Assembly (NCBI GenBank): GCA_039767595.1
Contig: JBDNBY010000186.1
Location: 1-27,443, forward strand
DNA from: JBDNBY01 sp039767595
Lineage (GTDB): Bacteria > Pseudomonadota > Alphaproteobacteria > Rhodobacterales > Rhodobacteraceae
DNA: 27,443 nt
Direction of reading: 5' to 3'
The notes beneath the pieces are model-generated. The model was not told where the DNA came from. It worked only from the letters and a program-made list of their open reading frames with translations, and made no database searches. A program made the position numbers and the translations under genes. Numbering within the stretch: position 1 is the stretch's first letter; each line of letters begins with the position of its first letter. Shown piece by piece: positions 7,644 through 15,341 of the stretch.

Positions 7644-8147
7644 TTAAATTTCATCCTCCAGCCCATAGGGGTCGGGGATGTTCATCTCCTTTAAAATCTT
7701 AACTTCGATACGTTCCATAACGGCCGCATCTGCGTCTGATATATGATCATATCCCAAAAGATGAAGAAATCCATGCACTAAAAGATGTAAAACATGATCA
7801 TCAAAAGGTTTATGTTGCGCATCGGCCTCAGCCACACAGGTTTCATAGGCAATCGCAATATCGCCCAGCTCTGGATCCATCTCGCTAAAGACAGGCAGAT
7901 CTGGATGCGTGCCCTCTTCTATCGGCGCGCGCGCATCACTGGGCCACGACAGGACATTGGTCGGCACCGGTTTGCCGCGAAACTGAGTGTTCAACGCGGC
8001 AATCCGCGCATCATCGCAGCCCATGACGCAGACTTCAAACTCTGGCGAGAGTTGAAAATGTGCGCAGATGTAATCAAAGGCACGCTGAGACAAATCGGGC
8101 AAAGACGCCTGCCACGGCGCATGCTCTATCACTGTGTCAACGCTCAT
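7644..8147 (-). CDS. ybeY: Endoribonuclease YbeY (16S rRNA maturation)
   Basis: Metal-dependent single-strand endoribonuclease needed for 16S rRNA 3'-end maturation and 70S quality control. The 167-aa protein carries the zinc-site signature HGFLHLLGYDH with H125, H129 and H135, and upstream NTQFRGKPVPTNVLSWP, which matches the conserved LN-x-x-FR-x-KD-x-PTNVLSFP stretch. The ATG overlaps the phoH stop (ATGA), so the two are translationally coupled, as in many Proteobacteria. The stop lies just before corC. Size and motifs are normal and the identity is secure. Confidence 0.95.
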   Translation of the reverse strand: MSVDTVIEHAPWQASLPDLSQRAFDYICAHFQLSPEFEVCVMGCDDARIAALNTQFRGKPVPTNVLSWPSDARAPIEEGTHPDLPVFSEMDPELGDIAIAYETCVAEADAQHKPFDDHVLHLLVHGFLHLLGYDHISDADAAVMERIEVKILKEMNIPDPYGLEDEI

Positions 8148-9163
8148 CTTGAGCCTGAGGGATCTTTGGTATCATCTTCATAAGCGCGGATGATCGCCGC
8201 GACCAATGGGTGACGCACGACATCGGTGGCGGTAAAATGGGTAAAGCCGATTTTATCCACGCCTTTTAAAATGCGCTCCGCCTCAACCAAGCCAGAGGTC
8301 ACGCCGCGCGGCAAATCAATTTGCGAGCGATCCCCCGTGATCACCATGCGCGCGCCATCTCCCAATCGCGTGAGGAACATTTTCATTTGCATCGCCGTTG
8401 TATTTTGCGCCTCATCCAAGACGACAAAGGCATTCGATAACGTGCGTCCGCGCATAAAGGCCAGAGGGGCAATTTCGATCTTCTTACTCTCGAGCAACTT
8501 CCCCAATTGACGATCAGGTAAGAAATCATTGAGCGCATCATAGAGCGGCTGCATATACGGATCGACTTTTTCCTTCATATCGCCAGGTAAATACCCCAGC
8601 TTTTCGCCTGCCTCGACCGCAGGGCGCGATAGGATAATCCGGTCCACTTCGCCATTGAGGAATTTGGACACGCCAACCGCCACCGCCAAATAGGTTTTGC
8701 CCGTCCCCGCCGGCCCAATGCCAAAGCACATCTCATGCTTGAGCAGTTGCGTCACATAGGCCTTTTGCGCCGCCGTCCGAGGCTCAACATGTTTGCGCCC
8801 TGTCTTGATCTCAAGGCGGGCATCTTTGCCGAACATATCCATTTGCGTTTGCAAACCAGCCGTCAGGATACCATTGCGCAGCTCTTGCTCAATGATCGTG
8901 GCAGAGATTTCTTTGCCAGTGCCAAGGCGCTGATACATCGCCGCCAGTAAATCTGCCGCGCGGCTTTTGTCAGAGGGCTCCCCAAGGACAACCAATTGAT
9001 TGCCGCGGCGCACGATCTGAACATCTAACGATTTTTCAATTTGGGCGATATGACTGTCAAAAGGGCCACATAAATCAACCAAGAGACGGTTGTCTGGGAA
9101 TTCAAGCATGACATCACGGGGCTGCGCCGCCGCTGTGTCAGGAGTGGGCTGTATTTGCGTCAA
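8144..9163 (-). CDS. phoH: PhoH-like ATPase (YbeZ type)
   Basis: Cytosolic P-loop ATPase of the PhoH/YbeZ family, thought to act with YbeY in RNA metabolism. The 339-aa protein has an N-terminal nucleic-acid-binding-like region (about 20-90), Walker A GPAGTGKT at 150-157, and the Walker B-like FVVLDEAQNTT. The start is read as TTG at 9161-9163 because AGAGGAA lies 7 nt upstream; the next in-frame ATG, 19 codons on, would cut the conserved N-terminal LEFPDNRLL region close. It heads the phoH-ybeY-corC-lnt run. In many alphaproteobacteria miaB lies directly upstream; here an OmpA/lipoprotein pair intervenes with its own terminator, so phoH must have a separate promoter in 9164-9250. Confidence 0.92.
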   Translation of the reverse strand: MTQIQPTPDTAAAQPRDVMLEFPDNRLLVDLCGPFDSHIAQIEKSLDVQIVRRGNQLVVLGEPSDKSRAADLLAAMYQRLGTGKEISATIIEQELRNGILTAGLQTQMDMFGKDARLEIKTGRKHVEPRTAAQKAYVTQLLKHEMCFGIGPAGTGKTYLAVAVGVSKFLNGEVDRIILSRPAVEAGEKLGYLPGDMKEKVDPYMQPLYDALNDFLPDRQLGKLLESKKIEIAPLAFMRGRTLSNAFVVLDEAQNTTAMQMKMFLTRLGDGARMVITGDRSQIDLPRGVTSGLVEAERILKGVDKIGFTHFTATDVVRHPLVAAIIRAYEDDTKDPSGSR

Positions 9164-9170
9164 AGGGCGA

Positions 9171-9177
9171 TTCCTCT
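9171..9177 (-). promoter_or_regulatory. Shine-Dalgarno site deciding the TTG start of phoH
   Basis: AGAGGAA on the minus strand, 7 nt before the TTG at 9161-9163. No ATG with comparable spacing is nearby, so a rare TTG start is the best reading for phoH. Confidence 0.6.
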
Positions 9178-9250
9178 GCTACCTCTAGATATTGTGGCAA
9201 GAAACCCAGTATACCGCAATAGGTGCTATTCTTTTGTCATTAAAAATTCA

Positions 9251-9280
9251 CAAAAAGCCGCCTCGACGACCGAGGCGGCT
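9251..9280 (-). terminator. Intrinsic terminator after the small lipoprotein gene
   Basis: A 10-bp perfect stem, 9256-9265 with 9271-9280 (AGCCGCCTCG and complement), with a 5-nt loop, followed on the minus strand by a run of five T. It lies 28 nt after the lipoprotein stop and would end the ompA-lipoprotein transcript before phoH. Confidence 0.88.
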
Positions 9281-9308
9281 GTGCTGCAAAACATGTGTGA
9301 TGTCCCGT

Positions 9309-9632
9309 TTAAATCAGGTCACCAATCAAAGATGACCCACCCGTTTTTATAGGGCCGGTCGCCACTTCTGGTGGCGCCGCACCAGAGCATACAGGCTTGC
9401 CATAGCGATCTAAGCGCGCAGACATATAGCCTTCGACGCCATCATCGATCATCCAATGGTCACAGCCATTGGGATCAACCCAAATGCCGGCAACCAATTG
9501 CGACAAATGCTTTGAGTCGCGCCCATTGTCGGTCCCTTTATCGCCATCTGAACGGCTCGAAACCATGCCGCCAAGCTCGCCGCAGGCCGTGACAAGCGCA
9601 AATGCAGGAATAAGAAAGAGTTTATAGGTCAT
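9309..9632 (-). CDS. Small lipoprotein with a two-cysteine domain shared with the neighbouring OmpA
   Basis: Function unknown. From the ATG at 9630-9632 (AGGA upstream in AAAGGAACAAGAC) the protein is 107 aa. Residues 1-16 form a signal peptide ending in lipobox VTA-C17, so the mature protein should be a lipid-anchored envelope protein. Residues 50-82 (IWVDP-x-GC-x-HW ... GKPVC) match residues 66-98 of the adjacent OmpA-like protein at 22 of 33 positions, including both cysteines (C57, C82), which may form a disulfide in the periplasm. The remaining sequence is low in recognisable features. It starts 11 nt after the ompA stop and is followed by a terminator, so the two form a two-gene operon. 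It may assist or localise with the OmpA partner, but that is inference. Confidence 0.8.
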   Translation of the reverse strand: MTYKLFLIPAFALVTACGELGGMVSSRSDGDKGTDNGRDSKHLSQLVAGIWVDPNGCDHWMIDDGVEGYMSARLDRYGKPVCSGAAPPEVATGPIKTGGSSLIGDLI

Positions 9633-9643
9633 GTCTTGTTCCT

Positions 9644-10276
9644 TTATTTGAGGCAAAAGATTTCAACGCGGCGATTTTGGCGCATGCCATCGGCGGTTTT
9701 ATTGGTTGCGATGGGACGGCGTTCCCCAAATCCGCGCACGCCGACAATCGATGCGCCAGCCTCTGCGCCGACACGGGCGACTGCATTGGCGCGGTTCAGA
9801 GACAAGCGCAGGTTATATTCATCCGAGGCGCGGCTGTCTGTGTGTCCATAGACCAAGAAGGCCCGTGCATCCGCCGTGGCAAAGAATTGGCGCAGCTTCT
9901 CGCGATTGCCCGCAGAGATCTGAGATTTGTTCGTCGCGAAAAGATGATCCGCCTTCACTGTGCCGCATAGATTAATATCGCGGCACACTGGCAACCCATC
10001 ACGCGTGAGATGTGGTGACATGAAGCCTTCTGCACCGTCATCCATGACCCAATGCTCACACCCATCAGGATCCACCCAAATCGTCGGCTTGTACCGCTCG
10101 CCTTTTACAGTGCGAGATGTGCCAGATGTGCTCGGCTGCACGGGAATGGAATAGCTGTCCCCGTCATACACATACCCCGGACCTGAGGATTGTGCAGAGG
10201 CGATCGGTGCCACGAAAAGGGCCGCCATACTGACGGCGATGGCGATGCCGCGTTTTGCGCATGTGATGATACCCAT
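9644..10276 (-). CDS. OmpA-family peptidoglycan-binding envelope protein
   Basis: From the ATG at 10274-10276 (AGGAG 10 nt upstream) the protein is 210 aa. A Sec signal peptide spans about 1-28, ending in ASA. Residues 66-98 hold the domain IWVDPDGCEHWVMDD...GLPVC shared with the downstream lipoprotein (C73, C98). Residues about 104-210 form an OmpA C-terminal domain: DHLFATNKSQI, VYGHTDSRASDEYNLRLSLNRA and GFGERRPIATN...NRRVEIF, with the Asp and Arg that bind diaminopimelate in this family. There is no beta-barrel region, so it is a periplasmic, peptidoglycan-attached protein, not a porin. An upstream in-frame extension to 10384 is rejected. The gene sits between miaB and phoH and is preceded by AT-rich DNA with a palindrome. 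Confidence 0.87.
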   Translation of the reverse strand: MGIITCAKRGIAIAVSMAALFVAPIASAQSSGPGYVYDGDSYSIPVQPSTSGTSRTVKGERYKPTIWVDPDGCEHWVMDDGAEGFMSPHLTRDGLPVCRDINLCGTVKADHLFATNKSQISAGNREKLRQFFATADARAFLVYGHTDSRASDEYNLRLSLNRANAVARVGAEAGASIVGVRGFGERRPIATNKTADGMRQNRRVEIFCLK

Positions 10277-10363
10277 TGGCGCTATGCTCCTAAAACTATA
10301 TACTCTCTTTAGTATAAGCCAAAACACAACCAAAAGTGTAAGAGCAAATATTAAATCACCACA

Positions 10364-10388
10364 TATTGTGTCTAAGCGTGACACAATA
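10364..10388. repeat. Perfect 9-bp inverted repeat upstream of ompA (operator or hairpin)
   Basis: TATTGTGTC (10364-10372) and GACACAATA (10380-10388) flank a 7-nt spacer. It lies 87 nt upstream of the ompA ATG and 40 nt past the miaB stop, in AT-rich DNA. No T-run follows on either strand, so it is not a classical terminator; a regulator-binding palindrome is the alternative. A second, weaker inverted repeat, TATACT-N6-AGTATA, lies at 10299-10316 and could contain the ompA -10 element. Confidence 0.6.
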
Positions 10389-10428
10389 CTTTGATTGAAA
10401 GTCGAATAACTCGCATTTAATGCAACAA

Positions 10429-11757
10429 TTATGATGCAATTATGCCATCCAAGGAGTTACGTTTGCTTTGCGTGATCGTCACGGGCACGATATCGCCGAC
10501 GGCAACGGGCGCATCATTGACATGCACCGCGTGCAAGTACTCCGACTTACCCACCATTTGCCCCTCGAGGCGGCCGGGCTTTTCGATCAAAACATGCACA
10601 GTATTGCCCAGCATGCTATCTTGGATCTCGCGCTGCTGATGCGCCAACAGATCTTGCAACACACGCAGACGCTCGGATTTGACATCCTCATCGACTTGCG
10701 CGCGCTCGGCGGCCGGCGTGCCAGGGCGCGTTGAATATTTGAAAGAGAACGCTTGGCCATAGCGCACGGCACGGATCAATTCCAGTGTATCTTGGAAATC
10801 TTGCTCCGTCTCTTCGGGGAAGCCGACTATAAAATCACCTGAGAGTAAAATATCAGGGCGTGCGGCGCGAATACGTTCGATCACTTGCAAATAGCTTTGG
10901 GCCGTGTGCGAGCGGTTCATACGTTTGAGGATTTTGTCCGACCCTGATTGCACGGGCAAATGCAAATAGGGCATCAGCTTGGCACACTCGCCATGCGCGG
11001 CAATCAGATCATCGTCCATGTCAATAGGGTGCGATGTGGTAAATCGGATCCGCTCGAGACCGTCAATCTCGTTGAGCTTCCAAATCAAATCGGCCAAGGA
11101 CCATGTCCCGCCATCCGCGGCGCCATGATAGGCGTTCACATTTTGCCCCAACAACGTGATTTCGCGCACACCGCGATCAACCAAACCTTTGGCTTCATCA
11201 ATCACACGCTGCGCAGGGCGGCTCACTTCGGCGCCGCGCGTATAGGGCACAACGCAAAAAGCACAGAATTTATCGCATCCCTCTTGGACGGTCAAAAACG
11301 CTGCTGGCGCGCGCTTGGCCTTGGGGCGATTTTTGAGCACTTCGAACTTATCCTCGATCGGGAAATCGGTATCGAGGGCCTTTTGCCCTTGGCGCGTTTG
11401 TTTCTCCAGCTCGGGCAACCGGTGATAGCTTTGCGGCCCAACGACCAAATCGACTAAGGGCTGACGGCGCATAATCTCTTGGCCTTCGGCTTGGGCCACA
11501 CAGCCCGCCACACCAATTTTCAAATCTGGATTGGCCGCCTTGAGGCCCTTAAAACGGCCCAACTCGGAATAGACTTTTTCGGCGGCTTTTTCGCGAATAT
11601 GGCAGGTATTGAGGAGGATCATATCCGCCTCTTCTGGGCTTGAGACTTCGTCATATCCACTGGTGCCGAGCGCCTCGACCATCCGCTCGCTGTCATAAAC
11701 GTTCATTTGACAGCCATATGTTTTTACAAAAAGCTTTTTGCGATCTGATGCGCTCAT
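10429..11757 (-). CDS. miaB: tRNA-2-methylthio-N6-dimethylallyladenosine synthase MiaB
   Basis: Radical-SAM methylthiotransferase that converts i6A37 to ms2i6A37 in tRNAs reading UNN codons. From the ATG at 11755-11757 the protein is 442 aa. The N-terminal UPF0004 domain has its cluster cysteines C16 (YGCQMN), C52 (LLNTCHIREKA) and C86 (VAGCVAQ); the radical-SAM cluster is C161, C165 and C168 in CDKFCAFCVVPYTRG; a TRAM RNA-binding domain ends the protein. In-frame starts TTG 11778 and ATG 11766 are possible; the chosen one matches usual family N-termini, with AAGGG 9 nt upstream. It is divergent from the gene at 11831 across about 70 nt and separated from phoH by the ompA pair. Confidence 0.95.
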   Translation of the reverse strand: MSASDRKKLFVKTYGCQMNVYDSERMVEALGTSGYDEVSSPEEADMILLNTCHIREKAAEKVYSELGRFKGLKAANPDLKIGVAGCVAQAEGQEIMRRQPLVDLVVGPQSYHRLPELEKQTRQGQKALDTDFPIEDKFEVLKNRPKAKRAPAAFLTVQEGCDKFCAFCVVPYTRGAEVSRPAQRVIDEAKGLVDRGVREITLLGQNVNAYHGAADGGTWSLADLIWKLNEIDGLERIRFTTSHPIDMDDDLIAAHGECAKLMPYLHLPVQSGSDKILKRMNRSHTAQSYLQVIERIRAARPDILLSGDFIVGFPEETEQDFQDTLELIRAVRYGQAFSFKYSTRPGTPAAERAQVDEDVKSERLRVLQDLLAHQQREIQDSMLGNTVHVLIEKPGRLEGQMVGKSEYLHAVHVNDAPVAVGDIVPVTITQSKRNSLDGIIAS

Positions 11758-11830
11758 CGGATTCATCCCTTGCCTCAAAGTGTCTTAGGCGCATACATGA
11801 GATAGAAACGCTTTGCAATGAAAGGTGGCC

Positions 11831-12703
11831 ATGCTGCGGTGGATTCCAAAAACTGAACGCGCCTTGCGCGCGGCCCTTGCCCAAGCGCGCCGCACGCAGC
11901 GCGCCGCGTGGGGAAAAACCGCACAGCCCAGTACAGTGGCCATCGTTTTGTGTGACACGCCGCAAGATACCCGCAGCACAATAGATCACCTTGCGCAATT
12001 GGCCTTTGACCACATCGTCGTCTTTGCCCCGACGCGGCCGGATGGGCTACGACAGAGCGACCTTTGGGTGCCTGCGATCTTGCCGGATTTGGCGCATCAC
12101 TGCGCGGCGGTCAATGCCGTGCTGGCCAGCGTGCAGCGCGGCACATGGGTGCATTCCTGCTATCCAAACGAGAGGCTCTATTACCCCAAGCACGAAACCC
12201 GTAGCCTACGGGATTTGATCCGCTTCACACAAAGCGCCGAACGGCTCAGCATCCAAGGGGTTGTTGTGGATTGCTATGCGCATGACGGTCACCTCATGGC
12301 CGATCGCGGCACCTATCATGCCGAGCCGCGGCAACTGCATCGCAGCTCAATCGACACCTCCCCCAAGGTCAAGCGGTTTTACGGTGGATTGCGCTCTCGC
12401 TTTGCGGCGCATGTATCATCGGACAGTTTGCGCATTGATCGCCCCGCGTTGATCCAATCTCACCCGCGACACTTTTTGTTGCCATCAGGACAGTTCTCGC
12501 GCCCTGCCCTGCACAGTTTTGCCAATCACCGGGGGCCGGCCCCTGTGGCGACGATTTTATCCCAGCGGGCCGAATGGATTTTGACGCATAACTACGCGGT
12601 CGCCTCAAGCGCGGATCTGCTCTGCGAAAGCTCACATAAAATAAACCCCGCCACTGATGCATTGATCGAGGCGGGGCTGATGTCGCACGGATGTTGGATC
12701 TAG
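11831..12703 (+). CDS. Unrecognised protein, possibly a degenerate family-2 glycosyltransferase relative
   Basis: I do not recognise this gene with confidence. From the ATG at 11831 (AAGG 5 nt upstream) it encodes 290 aa, with a basic N-terminus, no signal peptide and no clear membrane segment. TVAIVLCDTPQDTRSTIDHL (36-55) looks like the first strand and helix of a nucleotide-sugar fold. WVHSCYPNERLYYPKHETRSLRDL (106-129) resembles the region of the Glycosyl_trans_2_4 family where WVLHVDADEF-type sequence precedes ETRPLRDL, and VVVDCYAHDG (145-154) and FYGGLRSRF (183-191) fit later blocks. The expected Asp-x-Asp is replaced by Cys-Tyr-Pro-Asn-Glu, so catalysis may be lost or changed. It is convergent with fabI, 3 nt between stops, and divergent from miaB. 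Confidence 0.6.
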   Translation: MLRWIPKTERALRAALAQARRTQRAAWGKTAQPSTVAIVLCDTPQDTRSTIDHLAQLAFDHIVVFAPTRPDGLRQSDLWVPAILPDLAHHCAAVNAVLASVQRGTWVHSCYPNERLYYPKHETRSLRDLIRFTQSAERLSIQGVVVDCYAHDGHLMADRGTYHAEPRQLHRSSIDTSPKVKRFYGGLRSRFAAHVSSDSLRIDRPALIQSHPRHFLLPSGQFSRPALHSFANHRGPAPVATILSQRAEWILTHNYAVASSADLLCESSHKINPATDALIEAGLMSHGCWI

Positions 12704-12706
12704 ACG

Positions 12707-13498
12707 CTAGAGATTATCGTATTGCGGCATGCCCAAAACATGGAACCCGCCATCCACGCGAATAATCTCGCCCGATGTATAGGCGCCGGCCTCCGAGGCC
12801 AAATACACCGCCGTGCCGCCCACTGCCTCGAGCGTTGCATTTGATCCAAGAGGTGCGTTTTGCTCAGTGTGCTTATAGGTTTTGCGCGCGCCGCCAATGG
12901 CTGCACCCGCAAGAGTTTTCATCGGACCAGGTGAAATTGCATTCACACGAATACCATCGGTGCCCAAGTCATTGGCCAAATACCGCGTGGCCGATTCAAG
13001 AGCCGCCTTGGCAATGCCCATCACATTATAGTTCGGGCAAACCCGCTGCGAGCCTTGGTACGTCAGCGTCAACAGCGTGCCGCCATGTTCCGCCATCAAA
13101 GGATGCGCGCGGCGCGCGATGTCGATAAAGGAATAGACCGAGATATCCATAGAGTTTTTGAAATTGGCGCGCGAGGTGTTCGACACACGGCCCGTCAGCT
13201 CGGACTTATCGGAATAGGCAATTGCATGAACGACGAAATCGATTGTCGGCCAGCGCGCGCCCAGCGCCTCAAACGCCGCATCCAATGAGGCATCATCGGT
13301 CACATCGACATCCACTAAGAAATCCGATCCAACCGATTGCGCCAATGGCTCAACGCGTTTGCCAAATGCCTCACCTTGGTAGGTAAATGCCAATTCAGCA
13401 CCCGCATCGGCCATCGCTTTTGCAATGCCCCATGCGATGGATCTCTCATTGGCGACGCCCATGACGAGGCCGCGCTTCCCCTTTAAACTCAATGACAT
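12707..13498 (-). CDS. fabI: Enoyl-[acyl-carrier-protein] reductase FabI
   Basis: NADH-dependent reductase for the last step of each fatty-acid elongation cycle. From the ATG at 13496-13498 (AGGGG 6 nt upstream) the protein is 263 aa, the usual length. It has the atypical SDR cofactor motif GVANERSIAWGIA (14-26), the catalytic pair Y147 and Y157 with K164 in TYQGS...YNVMGIAKAALE, and SPGPMKTLA near the substrate loop. A longer in-frame extension to 13567 would overlap fabB and lacks family support. It follows fabB by 16 nt in the fabA-fabB-fabI operon. It is the target class of triclosan and diazaborines, which says nothing here about sensitivity. Confidence 0.96.
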   Translation of the reverse strand: MSLSLKGKRGLVMGVANERSIAWGIAKAMADAGAELAFTYQGEAFGKRVEPLAQSVGSDFLVDVDVTDDASLDAAFEALGARWPTIDFVVHAIAYSDKSELTGRVSNTSRANFKNSMDISVYSFIDIARRAHPLMAEHGGTLLTLTYQGSQRVCPNYNVMGIAKAALESATRYLANDLGTDGIRVNAISPGPMKTLAGAAIGGARKTYKHTEQNAPLGSNATLEAVGGTAVYLASEAGAYTSGEIIRVDGGFHVLGMPQYDNL

Positions 13499-13514
13499 CA
13501 GTAACCCCTGTGTT

Positions 13515-14744
13515 TTAGCCTTTAAACCGTGACAAAAGCATTGAACCATTTGTGCCGCCAAAGCCAAAGCTATTGGTCATCACGGTATCAAGCCCTGCAT
13601 TTTCTACCAGTTGTGTGGCAATTTCCTCTGGTTTCAAGGCCGGATCTAATGTCTCGACATTGATCGATGGGGCGATGAAATCATTTTCGAGCATGAGCAA
13701 GCAATAGATCGCCTCTTGGGCCCCTGTCGCGCCTTGGCTGTGCCCTGTCATTGATTTGGTCGAGCTAACTGGCGGTGTGCTGCCCTCGCCAAAGACGCGG
13801 CGCACCGCCTCGATCTCGCCGACATCGCCCACGGGGGTCGATGTGCCATGGGCGTTGATATAGCTGACGCTGCGCCCTTGGCCCAATGTCTCAAGCGCCA
13901 CGCGCATCGCCCGCTCGCCGCCCTCACCTGAAGGGGCCACCATGTCGGCGCCGTCTGATGTGGCGCCATAGCCGGTCACTTCGGCATAGATCGTCGCGCC
14001 GCGCGCTTTAGCATGCTCCAGCTCTTCGAGCACGACAATTCCGCCGCCGCCGCCAATGACAAACCCATCGCGGCCCGCATCAAAGGCCCGAGACGCTTTT
14101 TCAGGGGTGTCGTTGTATTTCGACGACATCGCGCCCATTGCATCGAACAAGCATGACAATGTCCAGTCTAGCTCTTCACCGCCACCTGCGAACATAACAT
14201 CCTGTTTACCAAGCATAATCTGCTCAGAGGCATTCCCAATACAGTGCAACGATGTCGAACAGGCCGAAGTGATCGAATAGTTGATCCCCTTGATTTGATA
14301 GGCCGTCGCAAGGTTGGCCGAAATGGTCGATGACATGCATTTGGGCACGGCAAAGGGGCCGATCCGCTTGGGCGCGCCGGAATTGAGCACCACTTGATGC
14401 GCGGCAAACATCGACGCTGTTGATGGCCCACCAGAGCCGGCAACCAGACCAGTGCGCGGGTTCGAGATATCGCTCGGCTCTAGGCCAGCGCGCTCGATCG
14501 CCTCGGCCATTGCGATATAGGCATAGGCCGCGCCGCGCCCCATAAAGCGCAAGGTGCGTTTATCGACATGCTCTGCGACATCGAGCTTGACATCCCCCGC
14601 GATTTGCGAGCGAAAGCCGCGCTCAGCCATATCGGCGTTCGCGGTGATCCCTGATGTCCCTGATTTTAATGATGCCAGCACCTGCTGAGCATTGTTGCCA
14701 ATGGATGACACAACGCCATACCCTGTTACGACCACTCGGCGCAT
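13515..14744 (-). CDS. fabB: 3-oxoacyl-[acyl-carrier-protein] synthase I FabB
   Basis: Condensing enzyme that elongates cis-3-decenoyl-ACP from FabA and is needed for unsaturated fatty-acid synthesis. The 409-aa protein has the Cys-His-His set of ketoacyl synthases: C162 in SACSTSLHCIG, H299 in INAHGTSTPVGD, and K330 with H335 in KSMTGHSQGATGA; GFGGTNGS closes the active site. AAGGAGG lies 6 nt before the ATG at 14742-14744. It sits between fabA (27 nt upstream) and fabI. The start MRRVVVTGYGVVSSIG and pairing with FabA favour FabB over FabF. Confidence 0.95.
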   Translation of the reverse strand: MRRVVVTGYGVVSSIGNNAQQVLASLKSGTSGITANADMAERGFRSQIAGDVKLDVAEHVDKRTLRFMGRGAAYAYIAMAEAIERAGLEPSDISNPRTGLVAGSGGPSTASMFAAHQVVLNSGAPKRIGPFAVPKCMSSTISANLATAYQIKGINYSITSACSTSLHCIGNASEQIMLGKQDVMFAGGGEELDWTLSCLFDAMGAMSSKYNDTPEKASRAFDAGRDGFVIGGGGGIVVLEELEHAKARGATIYAEVTGYGATSDGADMVAPSGEGGERAMRVALETLGQGRSVSYINAHGTSTPVGDVGEIEAVRRVFGEGSTPPVSSTKSMTGHSQGATGAQEAIYCLLMLENDFIAPSINVETLDPALKPEEIATQLVENAGLDTVMTNSFGFGGTNGSMLLSRFKG

Positions 14745-14771
14745 ATTCGGCCTCCTTGAAATTTTGATGAG

Positions 14772-15281
14772 TTAGCTCTCGGAAAGAGCGACTTTCATGT
14801 CTTTGACTTGATAAATGACTTCGCCATCGGCCTCAACGATCCCGTCGGCCACGCCCATCGTCAGGCGGCGCGTTTGAAGAGCCTTGGTGAAATTAATCCG
14901 GTACGTGAGCATTTTGCGATCTGGGCGCACCATGCCCGTCAACTTAACCTCGCCAACACCCAGCGCATAGCCGCGCCCCTGCCAGCCACGCCACCCGAGG
15001 TTAAAGCCCGTCAATTGCCACAGCCCATCAAGGCCCAAGCAGCCCGGCATGATCGGATTATTTGGAAAATGGCAGTCAAAAAACCAAAGGTCGGGCGTGA
15101 TATCAAACTCTGCAATGACATGCCCTTTGCCGTGCTCGCCCCCGTCTTCGCTGATTTCGGTGATCCGGTCCATCATTAACATGGGCGGCATCGGAAGCTG
15201 GGCATTGCCCGGCCCAAATAGCTCGCCTTGTGCACAGCGGATCAGATCGTCTTTATCAAATGAAGTGGGGTATTGGGCCAT
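14772..15281 (-). CDS. fabA: 3-hydroxydecanoyl-[acyl-carrier-protein] dehydratase/isomerase FabA
   Basis: Dehydrates 3-hydroxydecanoyl-ACP and isomerises trans-2- to cis-3-decenoyl-ACP, the branch point to unsaturated fatty acids. The 169-aa protein is close in size to E. coli FabA and has the active-site pair H71 and D85 in WFFDCHFPNNPIMPGCLGLDGLWQL. The ATG at 15279-15281 has AAGGA about 10 nt upstream. It heads the fabA-fabB-fabI operon and is divergent from irr across 155 nt, an arrangement recurrent in this bacterial group, suggesting shared control in the intergenic region. Confidence 0.96.
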   Translation of the reverse strand: MAQYPTSFDKDDLIRCAQGELFGPGNAQLPMPPMLMMDRITEISEDGGEHGKGHVIAEFDITPDLWFFDCHFPNNPIMPGCLGLDGLWQLTGFNLGWRGWQGRGYALGVGEVKLTGMVRPDRKMLTYRINFTKALQTRRLTMGVADGIVEADGEVIYQVKDMKVALSES

Positions 15282-15341
15282 CTAGGCGTCATCCTTATAT
15301 CAATCATATTTGGCGCACTTGTAGCACTATGGCCAAAAGAC

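Noticed and set aside
10277..10384. In-frame N-terminal extension of the OmpA protein with a hydrophobic segment
   Set aside because: It would start at GTG inside the palindrome region without a Shine-Dalgarno site, and a proper signal peptide with AGGAG follows at 10276. The hydrophobic stretch arises from AT-rich non-coding DNA.
13499..13567. In-frame N-terminal extension of FabI
   Set aside because: It overlaps the fabB 3' end and adds 23 residues not found in FabI proteins; the ATG at 13498 has a good ribosome site.
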